Below, in pieces: positions 10,318-18,459 of a stretch of DNA of 64,000 nucleotides. This stretch comes from Paenibacillus bouchesdurhonensis (GTDB lineage: Bacteria; Bacillota; Bacilli; Paenibacillales; Paenibacillaceae), in contig NZ_LT732548.1 of the NCBI RefSeq assembly GCF_900155685.1, positions 4,663,302-4,727,301 of the forward strand. Direction: 5' to 3'. Position 1 is the first letter of the stretch; every line of letters begins with the position of its first letter. The notes below the pieces were generated by a model. It searched no databases, had not been told where the DNA came from, and was given only the letters and a program-made list of their open reading frames with translations. The position numbers and the translations under genes were made by a program.

Positions 10318-10494
10318 TATATAGAAATGACATCAAACTCTCGTCCATTATTCTTAAGTCAACGGTTCCACATCTTTTACACTTATAACATGCCTCATCA
10401 CTTATGATCAACCAGAGGTACTCAGGGATATTACAAATCATAAAAATTTTAAAGTAGCTTTCGGATCTTCGTAAGCTACTTTTATGCATATGGG
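10318..10494. other. Intergenic region with a 10-bp hairpin
   Basis: Between divergent dus and the antiporter leader. Contains a perfect 10-bp stem (10451-10460 with 10473-10482, loop 12) flanked by A/T-rich DNA; its orientation and function are unclear. No gene seen. Confidence 0.4.
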
Positions 10495-10670
10495 TTGGTT
10501 TAACTTGTCAATACCATTATAATGTGAGCGAAGTGATGCTCTTCATATTTCATGGAATCACCTCTTGTCAGCTTGAACATAAGACAAATAACGAGGGTAA
10601 TTTGTTACAAACCAGTATGGCAGAGCAGAAGAGCCAAGTTTCTCAGTACAGCTGGGAATTTGGCTTTTTC
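10495..10670 (+). promoter_or_regulatory. Candidate promoter and structured leader ending in a terminator, upstream of nhaC-like gene
   Basis: A likely sigma-A promoter (TTGGTT at 10495, 17-bp gap, TATAAT at 10518) starts a leader with several stems: GAGC/GCTC (10526-10529 with 10538-10541) and GTGAT/ATCAC (10533-10537 with 10557-10561), which are mutually exclusive, TTGTC/GACAA (10565-10587), GTAA/TTAC (10597-10608) and a final AGCCAA/TTGGCT stem (10632-10665) followed by TTTTTC. A terminator ~150 nt ahead of the antiporter start suggests attenuation or a riboswitch. Structure is hand-folded; ligand unknown. Confidence 0.5.
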
Positions 10671-10821
10671 TTATGGAATGTATTTTTTAACATTGACTCG
10701 ATCTCAACTTATCGTTTATAGTACCTACGTGCTTCAATGCGAAAAAGCCTAAAAGCATAAAAGTAAAGGACGGCTGGAGACAATATCTTCAACCGAAACC
10801 TCATATATAAGGAGCTCCAGC

Positions 10822-12201
10822 ATGATGGATCGACAGCTTAATTTTTTACAAAGTATGATTCTTATCGTTTTCATTCTTGCATTTCTATTTATTTCGATCT
10901 TTATATTCAAGGCGGAGCCTCATATCCCGCTTCTGGGTGCAACGATCGGCACTGCCGCCATATTACACTTATACGGAGTTTCCTGGAGCAAGCTTGAATC
11001 CTCTATCATTCAAGGCATACAATCCGCGATTATGCCGATCTTGATTCTTTCGCTTATTGGAATATTAATTGCCGTTTGGATGATGAGTGGAACCGTGCCG
11101 ACCATCCTGTATTATGGACTGGATTATATTGAACCGCATTATTTTGCAGTGAGCGCGTTATATGTCACCATCATTGTATCAACGTTCACCGGCAGCTCGT
11201 TCACCACAGTCAGCACGGTCGGTGTCGCCTTGATGGGAATTGCCATGACAACGGGAATTTCACTTCCTCTAGCAGCGGGAGCCATTGTCTCAGGCGCCTG
11301 TTTTGGGGATAAAATGTCTCCGTTGTCCGATACGACGAATTTTGCACCTGCAGTGGCCGGCATCTCTTTATTTACACATATTCGTAATATGATGTATACA
11401 ACGGTTCCCGCGTTAATTATCACAACGATATTATTTCTTCTGATCCCGACAACCGGGTCTATGGATTTGAGCTCTATTCGGTCCATCAAGGAATCATTGC
11501 AAAGTGGGTTTCATCTTCATTGGTTAACGCTGCTATCACCCCTTGCGGTCATTGCATGTTCCGCAAAGCGTATTCCGATCCTTCCCACATTAATAGTAGG
11601 CATTGTTACTGGACTTTTGATCACAGCATTTGTTCAACAGCAAGCCTCGATAGGCAGTTGGTTCAGTGTGATGCAGGACGGTTACAAGAGTACCATCGTA
11701 AATGAGACTGTAGCTGAGATCGTGAACCGAGGCGGCCTGCAATCAATGATGTGGTCGGTGTCCCTGATCCTGATTGCTTTATCATTAGGTGGATTGCTGC
11801 AGCACTGTGGAGTCATCGAAGCCTTGTTCCGTAAATGGATTGAGCCGCTAAAACGGCGCAGCAGCATTGTTCTTATGACGGGCGCATCATCGATCGCCGT
11901 TAACGGCATGACAGGGGAGCAGTATTTATCTATTCTGCTGCCGGGCCAAATGTTTAAGGATGAGTATACCCGTAGACAAATTCCGGCCAAAACCCTGTCA
12001 CGAACCTTGGAGGATTGCGGAACACTCGTCAACCCTCTGATTCCATGGGGCGTCAGCGGAGCTTTTTTCGCTGCGACCCTTGGAGTTCCGGTTCTTGAAT
12101 ATGCCCCATTCGCTGCATTCCTATGGTTAAGTCCGATATTCACTTTCGGCTTTGCCTTGATTCCGCAACTACAGAAAAATTCGCTGGGAACAAGTAAGTG
12201 A
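10822..12201 (+). CDS. NhaC family Na+/H+ antiporter
   Basis: 459 residues, about 11-12 hydrophobic segments. The NhaC hallmark is visible: a hydrophobic stretch followed by GACFGDKMSPLSDTTN near residue 158 and a late LEDCGTLVNPLIPWG motif near 397. Members exchange Na+ for H+, or couple Na+/H+ movement to malate, lactate or amino acids; the substrate cannot be read from sequence. ATG at 10822 has AAGGAG 8 bases upstream. It is monocistronic, preceded by a structured leader with its own terminator and followed by a strong bidirectional terminator. Confidence 0.92.
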   Translation: MMDRQLNFLQSMILIVFILAFLFISIFIFKAEPHIPLLGATIGTAAILHLYGVSWSKLESSIIQGIQSAIMPILILSLIGILIAVWMMSGTVPTILYYGLDYIEPHYFAVSALYVTIIVSTFTGSSFTTVSTVGVALMGIAMTTGISLPLAAGAIVSGACFGDKMSPLSDTTNFAPAVAGISLFTHIRNMMYTTVPALIITTILFLLIPTTGSMDLSSIRSIKESLQSGFHLHWLTLLSPLAVIACSAKRIPILPTLIVGIVTGLLITAFVQQQASIGSWFSVMQDGYKSTIVNETVAEIVNRGGLQSMMWSVSLILIALSLGGLLQHCGVIEALFRKWIEPLKRRSSIVLMTGASSIAVNGMTGEQYLSILLPGQMFKDEYTRRQIPAKTLSRTLEDCGTLVNPLIPWGVSGAFFAATLGVPVLEYAPFAAFLWLSPIFTFGFALIPQLQKNSLGTSK

Positions 12202-12442
12202 TACCAATGGATTGCTGGTCTTGTATCCTGAATATTAGGAGGCAAGGCCGATCGATCGCTTTTTGAATCACCGCTTCGTTCTCGGGGGTCGAGAGAAGCC
12301 GTTGCTTCATCGAGGAGAATCTTTGTTCAGAGTCCAACGATCATCCGGCCTAGGATGCTGGAAATTCAATCGTGACGCAGATAAGTTCCTTGATCAAGTC
12401 ACTTCCAAATAAAGGGTAAAACTACCCCTGCTGGAGCAGAGT
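12202..12442. other. Intergenic region, nothing recognised
   Basis: 240 bases between the antiporter and the shared terminator. A minus-strand open frame overlaps the antiporter's 3' end but shows no recognisable family or convincing start. I see no gene here. Confidence 0.4.
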
Positions 12443-12485
12443 AAAAAGAAAGAGGGTGCTTAATCACAAGCCCCTCTTTCTTTTT
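12443..12485. terminator. Strong bidirectional terminator
   Basis: A 14-bp perfect stem (12443-12456 with 12472-12485), A-run on one side and T-run on the other, placed between the convergent antiporter (+) and sensor-domain (-) genes; it can serve both. Confidence 0.9.
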
Positions 12486-12535
12486 ACTGATTTAATTGTC
12501 CTTCTGTTCAGGTATTCACTCCCACAATGCCTGAT

Positions 12536-13333
12536 TTAAAGCTCTCTATAAGCTGGCTGCATGAACTCCGGAGTGGATTGATCCACCGGGGGTTCATAAT
12601 ATGGCGACTGAACTGACGCTTGTGTTTGATCGTGCAATGGCATTGTCGGCTGTGCTTTTTGATAGGGCTCATCTACAAACATGATTCTGCGCTGAATTTG
12701 CATGAGCCCATTCACGACGCGAAGTGCGATCCAAAAAAGTACAAATCCCACGCCTACGTAAAGCATATATTGCTGATTATAGGTCCAATCAATATGAAAA
12801 TAACTGAACAAACTATGTTCCAAAATATCCAACTGCATTTCATTCATCAAAATGATATGCACGACTGGAAGTGCAATAAATCCAAGTCCTAGTGAAATCG
12901 CAGTTACCATAATAACAAAGAATACAATGCCTGTTACAAATCTCATGATTACGAGCAGCAGATTTCGAATAAATAGCCCACCGTCAAAACCTCTCACCAT
13001 TCGCATAAACCAGTTCTGCCCAACATTAGACTGTTGATTATAGTTATACGAAGCAGGAGCAGTCGGTAAACCTAAAATTTGTCTAATCATGCCTTGTTCA
13101 AATTTCACAATCCCATCCAACAGCTTAGCTACTCCAAAAAACAAGGGTATCCCGATAAATATTGGAGTTAAAGCGATTGAAAGAGCGAGCCCCGTTATCG
13201 CTACTGTAAAATAGATAATCCCTAATGGGAGAGATAGCAATAAATAGAGGATCGTTGCATAGGTTTTTGGATTAAAAAGCACCCAATTCACTTTACCTGT
13301 CGGCGTTTTGGCATTCACTTCGGTTGCCTTCAT
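12536..13333 (-). CDS. Sensor-domain (PF13796-type) membrane protein
   Basis: 265 residues. Two pairs of long hydrophobic segments (around 30-80 and 130-215 of the product), typical of the putative sensor domain that usually precedes a histidine kinase, then a Pro/Gln-rich cytoplasmic tail (~220-265). No kinase module follows. The stretch YLLLSLPLGIIYFTV near residue 30 matches this family well. ATG at 13333 is chosen because AAAGGAA lies 9 bases upstream; the GTG at 13342 overlaps the ribosome binding site. Function is unknown. Confidence 0.75.
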   Translation of the reverse strand: MKATEVNAKTPTGKVNWVLFNPKTYATILYLLLSLPLGIIYFTVAITGLALSIALTPIFIGIPLFFGVAKLLDGIVKFEQGMIRQILGLPTAPASYNYNQQSNVGQNWFMRMVRGFDGGLFIRNLLLVIMRFVTGIVFFVIMVTAISLGLGFIALPVVHIILMNEMQLDILEHSLFSYFHIDWTYNQQYMLYVGVGFVLFWIALRVVNGLMQIQRRIMFVDEPYQKAQPTMPLHDQTQASVQSPYYEPPVDQSTPEFMQPAYREL

Positions 13334-13490
13334 ATCAAACACTTCCTTTGATTCATAAGTTCACGTTCTAAGTTATGAATCCTATTATAACCGCCTTATT
13401 CGCCTGTCATAACCGTCTTAGGGAGTGTCTGAACCCCGCCTTTAGCCTAGGATCTGTATCCGCTCATTAGAAGTTTCGTTATGTTAATTA

Positions 13491-13547
13491 TGGAGCCAAG
13501 TGGGATCGAACCTCTGACCTCATCGCTGCCAGCGATGCGCTCTCCCA
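13491..13547 (-). pseudogene. 3' fragment of tRNA-Ala(GGC)
   Basis: Read on the minus strand this gives the D-arm end GGGAGAGCGC, a perfect 5-bp anticodon stem with loop CTGGCAG (anticodon GGC), variable loop AGGTC, T-arm with GGTTCGATCCC and the 3' acceptor half GGCTCCA. The 5' acceptor half and the start of the D-arm are missing and replaced by unrelated sequence, and no CCA follows. This is the classic footprint left when an element recombines into the 3' end of a tRNA gene, so it is likely a relic att site rather than a working tRNA. Confidence 0.85.
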
Positions 13548-13600
13548 CAAAGGGTAGTTTCACTGTCCATTAAGGTTGGAGGCGATTTCGATAAGCAAAA

Positions 13601-13630
13601 CGCGAAGATCCCTTTAGAGGTGCCTTCGCG
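13601..13630 (-). terminator. Terminator of the truncated SLH gene
   Basis: CGCGAAG/CTTCGCG stem (13601-13607 with 13624-13630); on the minus strand it is followed by TTTTGC, immediately after the SLH stop codon. Confidence 0.65.
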
Positions 13631-13643
13631 TGAGTATTATGCT

Positions 13644-14512
13644 CTATGGATTGACTTCCAACATTCTAAGCAGCATCACCGCTGCTTCCGCCCGCGTTGC
13701 CGTGTCGTCCGGAACGAAACGGTTCCCGCCGCGGCCATTAACGATGCTAAGCTCACGAATCGCTTCGATCGAGCCCTTCGCCCATTGCGGAATGGCTTCG
13801 TCATCTGAAAATCCGGTTGACACATTAGTGTCAAGCTGCAGCTTGAGTGCTCTGGCGATCATTGCTGCCATTTCAGCACGGGTGATGCTCGCATTTGGAC
13901 GAAATGTACCGTCGCTATAGCCTGTAACAATCCCTGAGGCTGCGGATTGTGCTACCGCTGTTTGTGCCCATGTGCCAATTTCTTGCACATCGCCAAAGCG
14001 GAGCTCAGTACTCTCACCTCTTGAATTTATGGCATTCATTAGCATAAGCGTAAATTCCGCACGAGTGACCCTGCTATTCGGCTTAAATGTGCCATCAGGA
14101 TAGCCGCTGACGGTGCCTTGTTCTACCGCTTGTCTAATCTGAGCTTCTGCCCAATGTCTACTAATATCGGTAAACGTTATTTCTTCCTTTGGCATCTCTG
14201 GCACTGATTCTTCATCAATTACCAATACCGCAAATTTCGCAAAGTACTCCACATCTATGCTAATCGTATCGCCGTCCACTTGACCACCTATATTAACCCA
14301 TTTTTTGTTCTCTTCATCACAATAGGAAATAACAGGGTATTGCCCATTCTCTACTTTAGAAGGGTCATACTTGAACGTCAAGGTGACAGGCTTGTTAAAG
14401 TTGCCCGAAATATTGCTAAGTAGTTCAAAGACCGGACTTGCAAATACTTCCCCGTCGTTTTCCAAATGGGCTGTATCGAGCAGTTCCTCTATCGTTATTA
14501 TGAGTTCTTGGG
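13644..14512 (-). pseudogene. 5'-truncated S-layer homology (SLH) protein
   Basis: The frame from about 14512 to 13644 encodes part of a beta-rich domain (VTLTFKYDPSKV, WVNIGG) followed by three SLH domains, with motifs such as FTDISRHWAEAQI, GYPDGTFKPNSRVTRAEF, GYSDGTFRPNASITRAEM and FVPDDTATRAEA. SLH triplets bind pyruvylated secondary cell-wall polymer. There is no signal peptide; upstream, the open frame continues only because it is antisense to a fragment of the hydrolase gene found at 29.5-30.1 kb. The gene has lost its 5' end at that junction, so it should not be exported. I call it a remnant. Confidence 0.8.
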
Positions 14513-14630
14513 AATAGTTTACTATAAGAGACGTAACAATTTGGTAACAGTTCAGTATTTTCACGTACTTGCTCAGTTGCCTGACCATGTGTTCGCCCAT
14601 TTGTCGGTCTTGACGATGCATTCGCCTAGC
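14513..14630 (+). pseudogene. Internally deleted ghost copy of the hydrolase gene at 29,537
   Basis: Bases 14521-14551 match the promoter region 29481-29511, and 14550-14630 match codons for VQYFHVLAQLPDHVF within the hydrolase gene (30058-30136), nearly base for base. The two blocks are joined at a GTTCA shared by both source positions, so a deletion between GTTCA repeats made this copy. It abuts and truncates the SLH remnant. Confidence 0.85.
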
Positions 14631-14639
14631 CTGTGTAAA

Positions 14640-14676
14640 AAAGCGGAGAACCCAAGTCTAGCCGGCTCTCCGCTTT
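14640..14676 (-). terminator. Terminator of the NHL/FecR surface protein gene
   Basis: 10-bp stem AAAGCGGAGA/TCTCCGCTTT (14640-14649 with 14667-14676); on the minus strand it ends in a T-run, about 40 bases past the stop codon of the 14714-18169 gene. Confidence 0.85.
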
Positions 14677-14713
14677 CATTTATTCGCTGACGGTGAATCG
14701 ACACTCCTATAGC

Positions 14714-17700
14714 TTAATCGATAGAACTCGTCGTCACCAAAAGATCTGCGAATCCCATAATCTCTTTATCATAATTAACAGCTACTACGCGCAATTTATA
14801 AGCCGTATCAGGCTTTAGATCAACAATCGATATAGTTCCATCAGAGATTGTTTCGAACAGCTCATCATCAATATAGATATGATAGATCAAGTCTTCATCC
14901 CAATAATTATCCCAATAAAGAATAATGAACTCCGTCGATACTTCAGCCTCCAAACCAGCTATGACAGAGTAGAGCCCAAAATGAAAGGATGCTTCGGCTA
15001 TCCCGCCACTGCCATCATCAGCAGTAATCGTGATTATAGTTGAACCCATACCATATGGAAAAACAGTAATAATAGCTCCTTCTGCTTCAACTTTTGCAAT
15101 ATTAGAATTACTCGAATTGACCGTGAACGTTAGCGTGTCACCATCTGCATCATGGAAAACCTCGCTCACATCTATTTCAAAAGACTCCTCTGTGTTTACC
15201 ATCCGATCTGATAACGGGTTGATGACCGTAGGTGCAGTATTGGACGGTGTTGGTTCTGGCGTTGGTTCTGGTGTCGGTGTCGGTGTCGGCGTTGGTGTTG
15301 GTGATGGCGACGGTGTTGGTGATGGTGTTGGTGATGGTGTCGGCGATGGCGTTGGCAATGGTGCTGCCGTTGATGGCGAAGGTGTTGGCGCCTGCGGCCG
15401 CTGTGCTGCCGCCTGCTGCTGCTTTTGCCGCTCCAATGCTTGTTGTTGCTGCACGAACCTTTGTCTTTCTTCTTCCAACAGCTGTTGCTTGAATAAATCT
15501 GCTGCTCTCTTCGCGGCTTCTTCTTGCTGCTTCTTATTCTCCAGCTCCAGCCGTTGTTTTTCTGCTAAGAGTTTAGCGAGCAACCCAGCTTGTTGCTGCT
15601 GCTGTTGCTCACGCAGCTTATTTTGCTCCTCCTGCTGTCTCTTTCTTTCCTGTTCCAATCTTTTCTGTAATTCCTGCTGCTCTTTTTGCTGCTCCGTTAA
15701 TTGAAGCGGAGGAACATTGTTTAAATCGATATTACCCATAATTTCCTGAAGCCGATCTTCATCTATTTTCTGTTGATCGAGTGCCTGCTTTGCAATATTG
15801 GCGAGGAGGTTTTCTAAATTTTGCTGATATTGATTAAGCTCGTCTTGAGATAGACCCAACGGATTATCGCTTGGGTTAGATCCTGAAAGTTCGTTCTTCC
15901 ATCCCTCCAGCATCTCCGCATTTTCTTGATCGATCTTCTGCATCTCCTTCAAAAACGCTTCGATGACAGCAGGTGAAGCATTTTTAATGAAATCGGCTAG
16001 ATCAACTGGAGAAGGGCTAGAAGACTGATAATCGCCTGATCCTGGAATAAAGCCCAGCTGCTGAGCAGGATATACGAGACCTGGGTTCTGACCAGTTCCG
16101 TTACCGCCAGCTTGAACTAAGCCGCTGACTAGAAAAAGTGTCGACTGGCCCGTAGTAGGAACGATACCGACATAAAAATTTGTTCCGCGAACATCTGTCA
16201 CAGCCGTAGGAGTCATCAATTTGAATGTATCCTTCGAGTCAACCAGCGAGGACACACTAGCCCCAACCATTCCGCTCCATAGATAAAAGCTCGTATGCTC
16301 AACATGTGACGTATTACTTAAATTAGAAATGTATAGATTAGAGTTCTCACTAATCGTAATTTCATCCTTGCGATCAACCGTTTTCAATATCGCGCTTGAA
16401 CTATTTTCAGTGATGATCTGATCACCATGATTAAGTTTTATGAAATTATAGGCTCTATAGGTCAATGAACCCCCCGCCTCTTTTACCCAAACTGTTCCCT
16501 TAATCTGTTCTAGTGTCGCTGTCCTTGAATTTCGATCCGCTACAGGTAGCTTATCGACCGCTTCAGCTATTTCTCTCAAAATAACTGCACTCGTACTGGG
16601 TTCCCATTCTACATCTACCCCAAATGCCTCGCTGAAAAATCTAACCGGGACATAGATGCGACCAGCTTTAATATAAGGTGCTGCCTCCATCTCTTTCTTC
16701 TCTTGTATATCAGCAGCATTCTGGATAGAAATCATAGGACTTCCAACCTGAAGTGTGATTGTTACCTCACCTTTTGTTAATTCAATAATCCCCTCATTAT
16801 CATCCAATCCAACTTCATAGTCCATTTTCTCACTTAACGCTCTAACAGGAACCATCGTGCGTCCCTTTACAGTCTCGGGCTGCGCATCAAAGCTAATGAT
16901 CTGATCCTCGAACACAACCTTCACCTGATCATTTTGTGGCAAATTGCCAGGAAGCTTATAAAATTCAAGCTCACGAATTTTATTGTTGTAGCTGTCCGCA
17001 ATGAGCAAGTTACCATTTGGCAGAACGGCTACATCTGTTGGTTGATGAAGCAGATTATGACCGTTAATGCCGTCTACTTGACCAAATTGTGCAGGTACAC
17101 CAGCTATTGTGCTCACTTGTCCATTAACAAGATAACGAATCGTGTGATTAAGACTGTCGGCAATAATTAGCCCTTGTTCCTCTGTTAGGGCAATACCTCT
17201 AGGAGACTGAAAGCGTGCCTCTGAGCTGGATCCATCCGCATAGCCACCTTTACCATACAGAGCACCCTTCGCATACACTGGCGCTTCCCCCTGAGACAAG
17301 CCTGCTACCGTTGTAACTGTACCTTCAGCCATATCTATATATCGAATAACATGATTGCCAGTATCACTTACATATAAATTGCCTTTATTGTCGATTGCAA
17401 TACTGGTAGGCTCATTAAACTTAGCTGCTGACAACTCACCATTCGCGTAATCGCCTGCAGGAACCGCATATCCGGCAATAACCTCTACGACACGATCAGA
17501 AGGAGCATTCAGTGTAGTGACCTGGCCCTCCGGTGATATTTGGCGAATTAAATGATTTAAGGTATCCGCAACGAATAAGGTTCCGTCCGCAGCTACAGCA
17601 ACATCTTGAGGATGATAGAATTTTGCTACTTTACCTTCCCCGTCAACATGGCCGAGAATGCCGTCTCCAGCAATTGTTGATACCATTCCATCTTTTGAAA

Positions 17701-18169
17701 TTTTCCGAATCAGATGATTTTCTGTATCCGCTATATATACGTTGCCTTCCGAATCTGTATCCATGCCCGAAGGATCGTTGAATACAGCCGTTTGCTTCGT
17801 ACCGTCGTTCCATCCTCCACTCGGAATTCCACTGGCATCTACGTCTAGTATAAAGCCCGCATAAGTGGAAACCTGACCATCCTTAATCTGTCGAATCAGA
17901 TGGTTCCTGCTGTCTGCAACAAGCACAGAGCCATCCTTCAATACAGCCATTCCTTGCGGCATACGGAAAGACGCTTCCAACGCTGCTCCGTCCCAATCAT
18001 TAAAATCACCGTTGCCTGCTATCACGGATACGCTTGTCAGAGCTTCATGGCTACCGCTTGAAGGTTGCTCACTTTGTATAGCAGCTGCTCCTGCAGCTCC
18101 TGCAACCGTGCTTCCAATCAACGTCAAAATCATAATAGTCATTATTAATTTGCGACCTATTACTCTCAT
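14714..18169 (-). CDS. Secreted multidomain protein: NHL repeats, copper amine oxidase N-like domain, FecR, coiled coil, Fn3
   Basis: About 1,151 residues from an ATG at 18169 with GAGGAG 6 bases upstream (an upstream frame start at 18247 has no such site). Order: signal peptide (1-30, ending GAAGAAA); six NHL-type beta-propeller repeats (~45-400) with motifs like VADSRNHLIRQI and IADTENHLIRKI; a CuAO_N1 cell-envelope domain (~415-540, RTMVPVRAL and RIYVPVRFFSEAFGV); a FecR-like domain (~560-690, DVRGTNFYVG); a long Gln/Glu/Lys coiled coil (~770-930); a Thr-Pro-Ser-Pro linker; a cadherin-like domain (DADGDTLTF); and an Fn3-like C-terminus. Such combinations are common in Paenibacillus envelope proteins; the function is probably wall-associated and structural or sensory, but this is inference. 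Confidence 0.85.
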   Translation of the reverse strand: MRVIGRKLIMTIMILTLIGSTVAGAAGAAAIQSEQPSSGSHEALTSVSVIAGNGDFNDWDGAALEASFRMPQGMAVLKDGSVLVADSRNHLIRQIKDGQVSTYAGFILDVDASGIPSGGWNDGTKQTAVFNDPSGMDTDSEGNVYIADTENHLIRKISKDGMVSTIAGDGILGHVDGEGKVAKFYHPQDVAVAADGTLFVADTLNHLIRQISPEGQVTTLNAPSDRVVEVIAGYAVPAGDYANGELSAAKFNEPTSIAIDNKGNLYVSDTGNHVIRYIDMAEGTVTTVAGLSQGEAPVYAKGALYGKGGYADGSSSEARFQSPRGIALTEEQGLIIADSLNHTIRYLVNGQVSTIAGVPAQFGQVDGINGHNLLHQPTDVAVLPNGNLLIADSYNNKIRELEFYKLPGNLPQNDQVKVVFEDQIISFDAQPETVKGRTMVPVRALSEKMDYEVGLDDNEGIIELTKGEVTITLQVGSPMISIQNAADIQEKKEMEAAPYIKAGRIYVPVRFFSEAFGVDVEWEPSTSAVILREIAEAVDKLPVADRNSRTATLEQIKGTVWVKEAGGSLTYRAYNFIKLNHGDQIITENSSSAILKTVDRKDEITISENSNLYISNLSNTSHVEHTSFYLWSGMVGASVSSLVDSKDTFKLMTPTAVTDVRGTNFYVGIVPTTGQSTLFLVSGLVQAGGNGTGQNPGLVYPAQQLGFIPGSGDYQSSSPSPVDLADFIKNASPAVIEAFLKEMQKIDQENAEMLEGWKNELSGSNPSDNPLGLSQDELNQYQQNLENLLANIAKQALDQQKIDEDRLQEIMGNIDLNNVPPLQLTEQQKEQQELQKRLEQERKRQQEEQNKLREQQQQQQAGLLAKLLAEKQRLELENKKQQEEAAKRAADLFKQQLLEEERQRFVQQQQALERQKQQQAAAQRPQAPTPSPSTAAPLPTPSPTPSPTPSPTPSPSPTPTPTPTPTPEPTPEPTPSNTAPTVINPLSDRMVNTEESFEIDVSEVFHDADGDTLTFTVNSSNSNIAKVEAEGAIITVFPYGMGSTIITITADDGSGGIAEASFHFGLYSVIAGLEAEVSTEFIILYWDNYWDEDLIYHIYIDDELFETISDGTISIVDLKPDTAYKLRVVAVNYDKEIMGFADLLVTTSSID
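15235..15372 (-). repeat. Low-complexity GGTGTTGGTGATGG-type array
   Basis: Short imperfect repeats encoding the Thr-Pro-Ser-Pro-rich linker of the NHL/FecR protein. Such arrays expand and contract by slippage, so linker length may vary between strains. Confidence 0.8.
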
Positions 18170-18459
18170 ATCGATCTCCTCTTCGCCTAAGTTATACCAA
18201 TTGGTTGTTAAAGCATATAAATTAATTTTCACCAGAGAAGCAGTCATAGATTTTTAATTTGAATACTAGCCTTAAGAATCCCCTTCCTTTCTCGACCCTT
18301 TCTCATATGCCCGATATGATCGTTGCTAAGTCCGAATGCACACATCACAAAAAAACCTACTCTTCGAGGAAATCCCCTATCCTTCGAGCCTAAATGACAG
18401 CATAGATCGAATGATAGGAGAACGTATCCTACGAAAGTAGTAGAGTGCAAAAACTATCC
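18170..18459. other. Intergenic region, nothing recognised
   Basis: 290 bases between the large regulator and the NHL/FecR gene, both minus strand. It should contain the promoter of the latter. I see no strong terminator after the regulator and no convincing gene. Confidence 0.35.

Noticed and set aside
12202-12442. Minus-strand 65-codon frame (12140-12337)
   Set aside because: Overlaps the antiporter's 3' end, has no ribosome binding site and matches no family.
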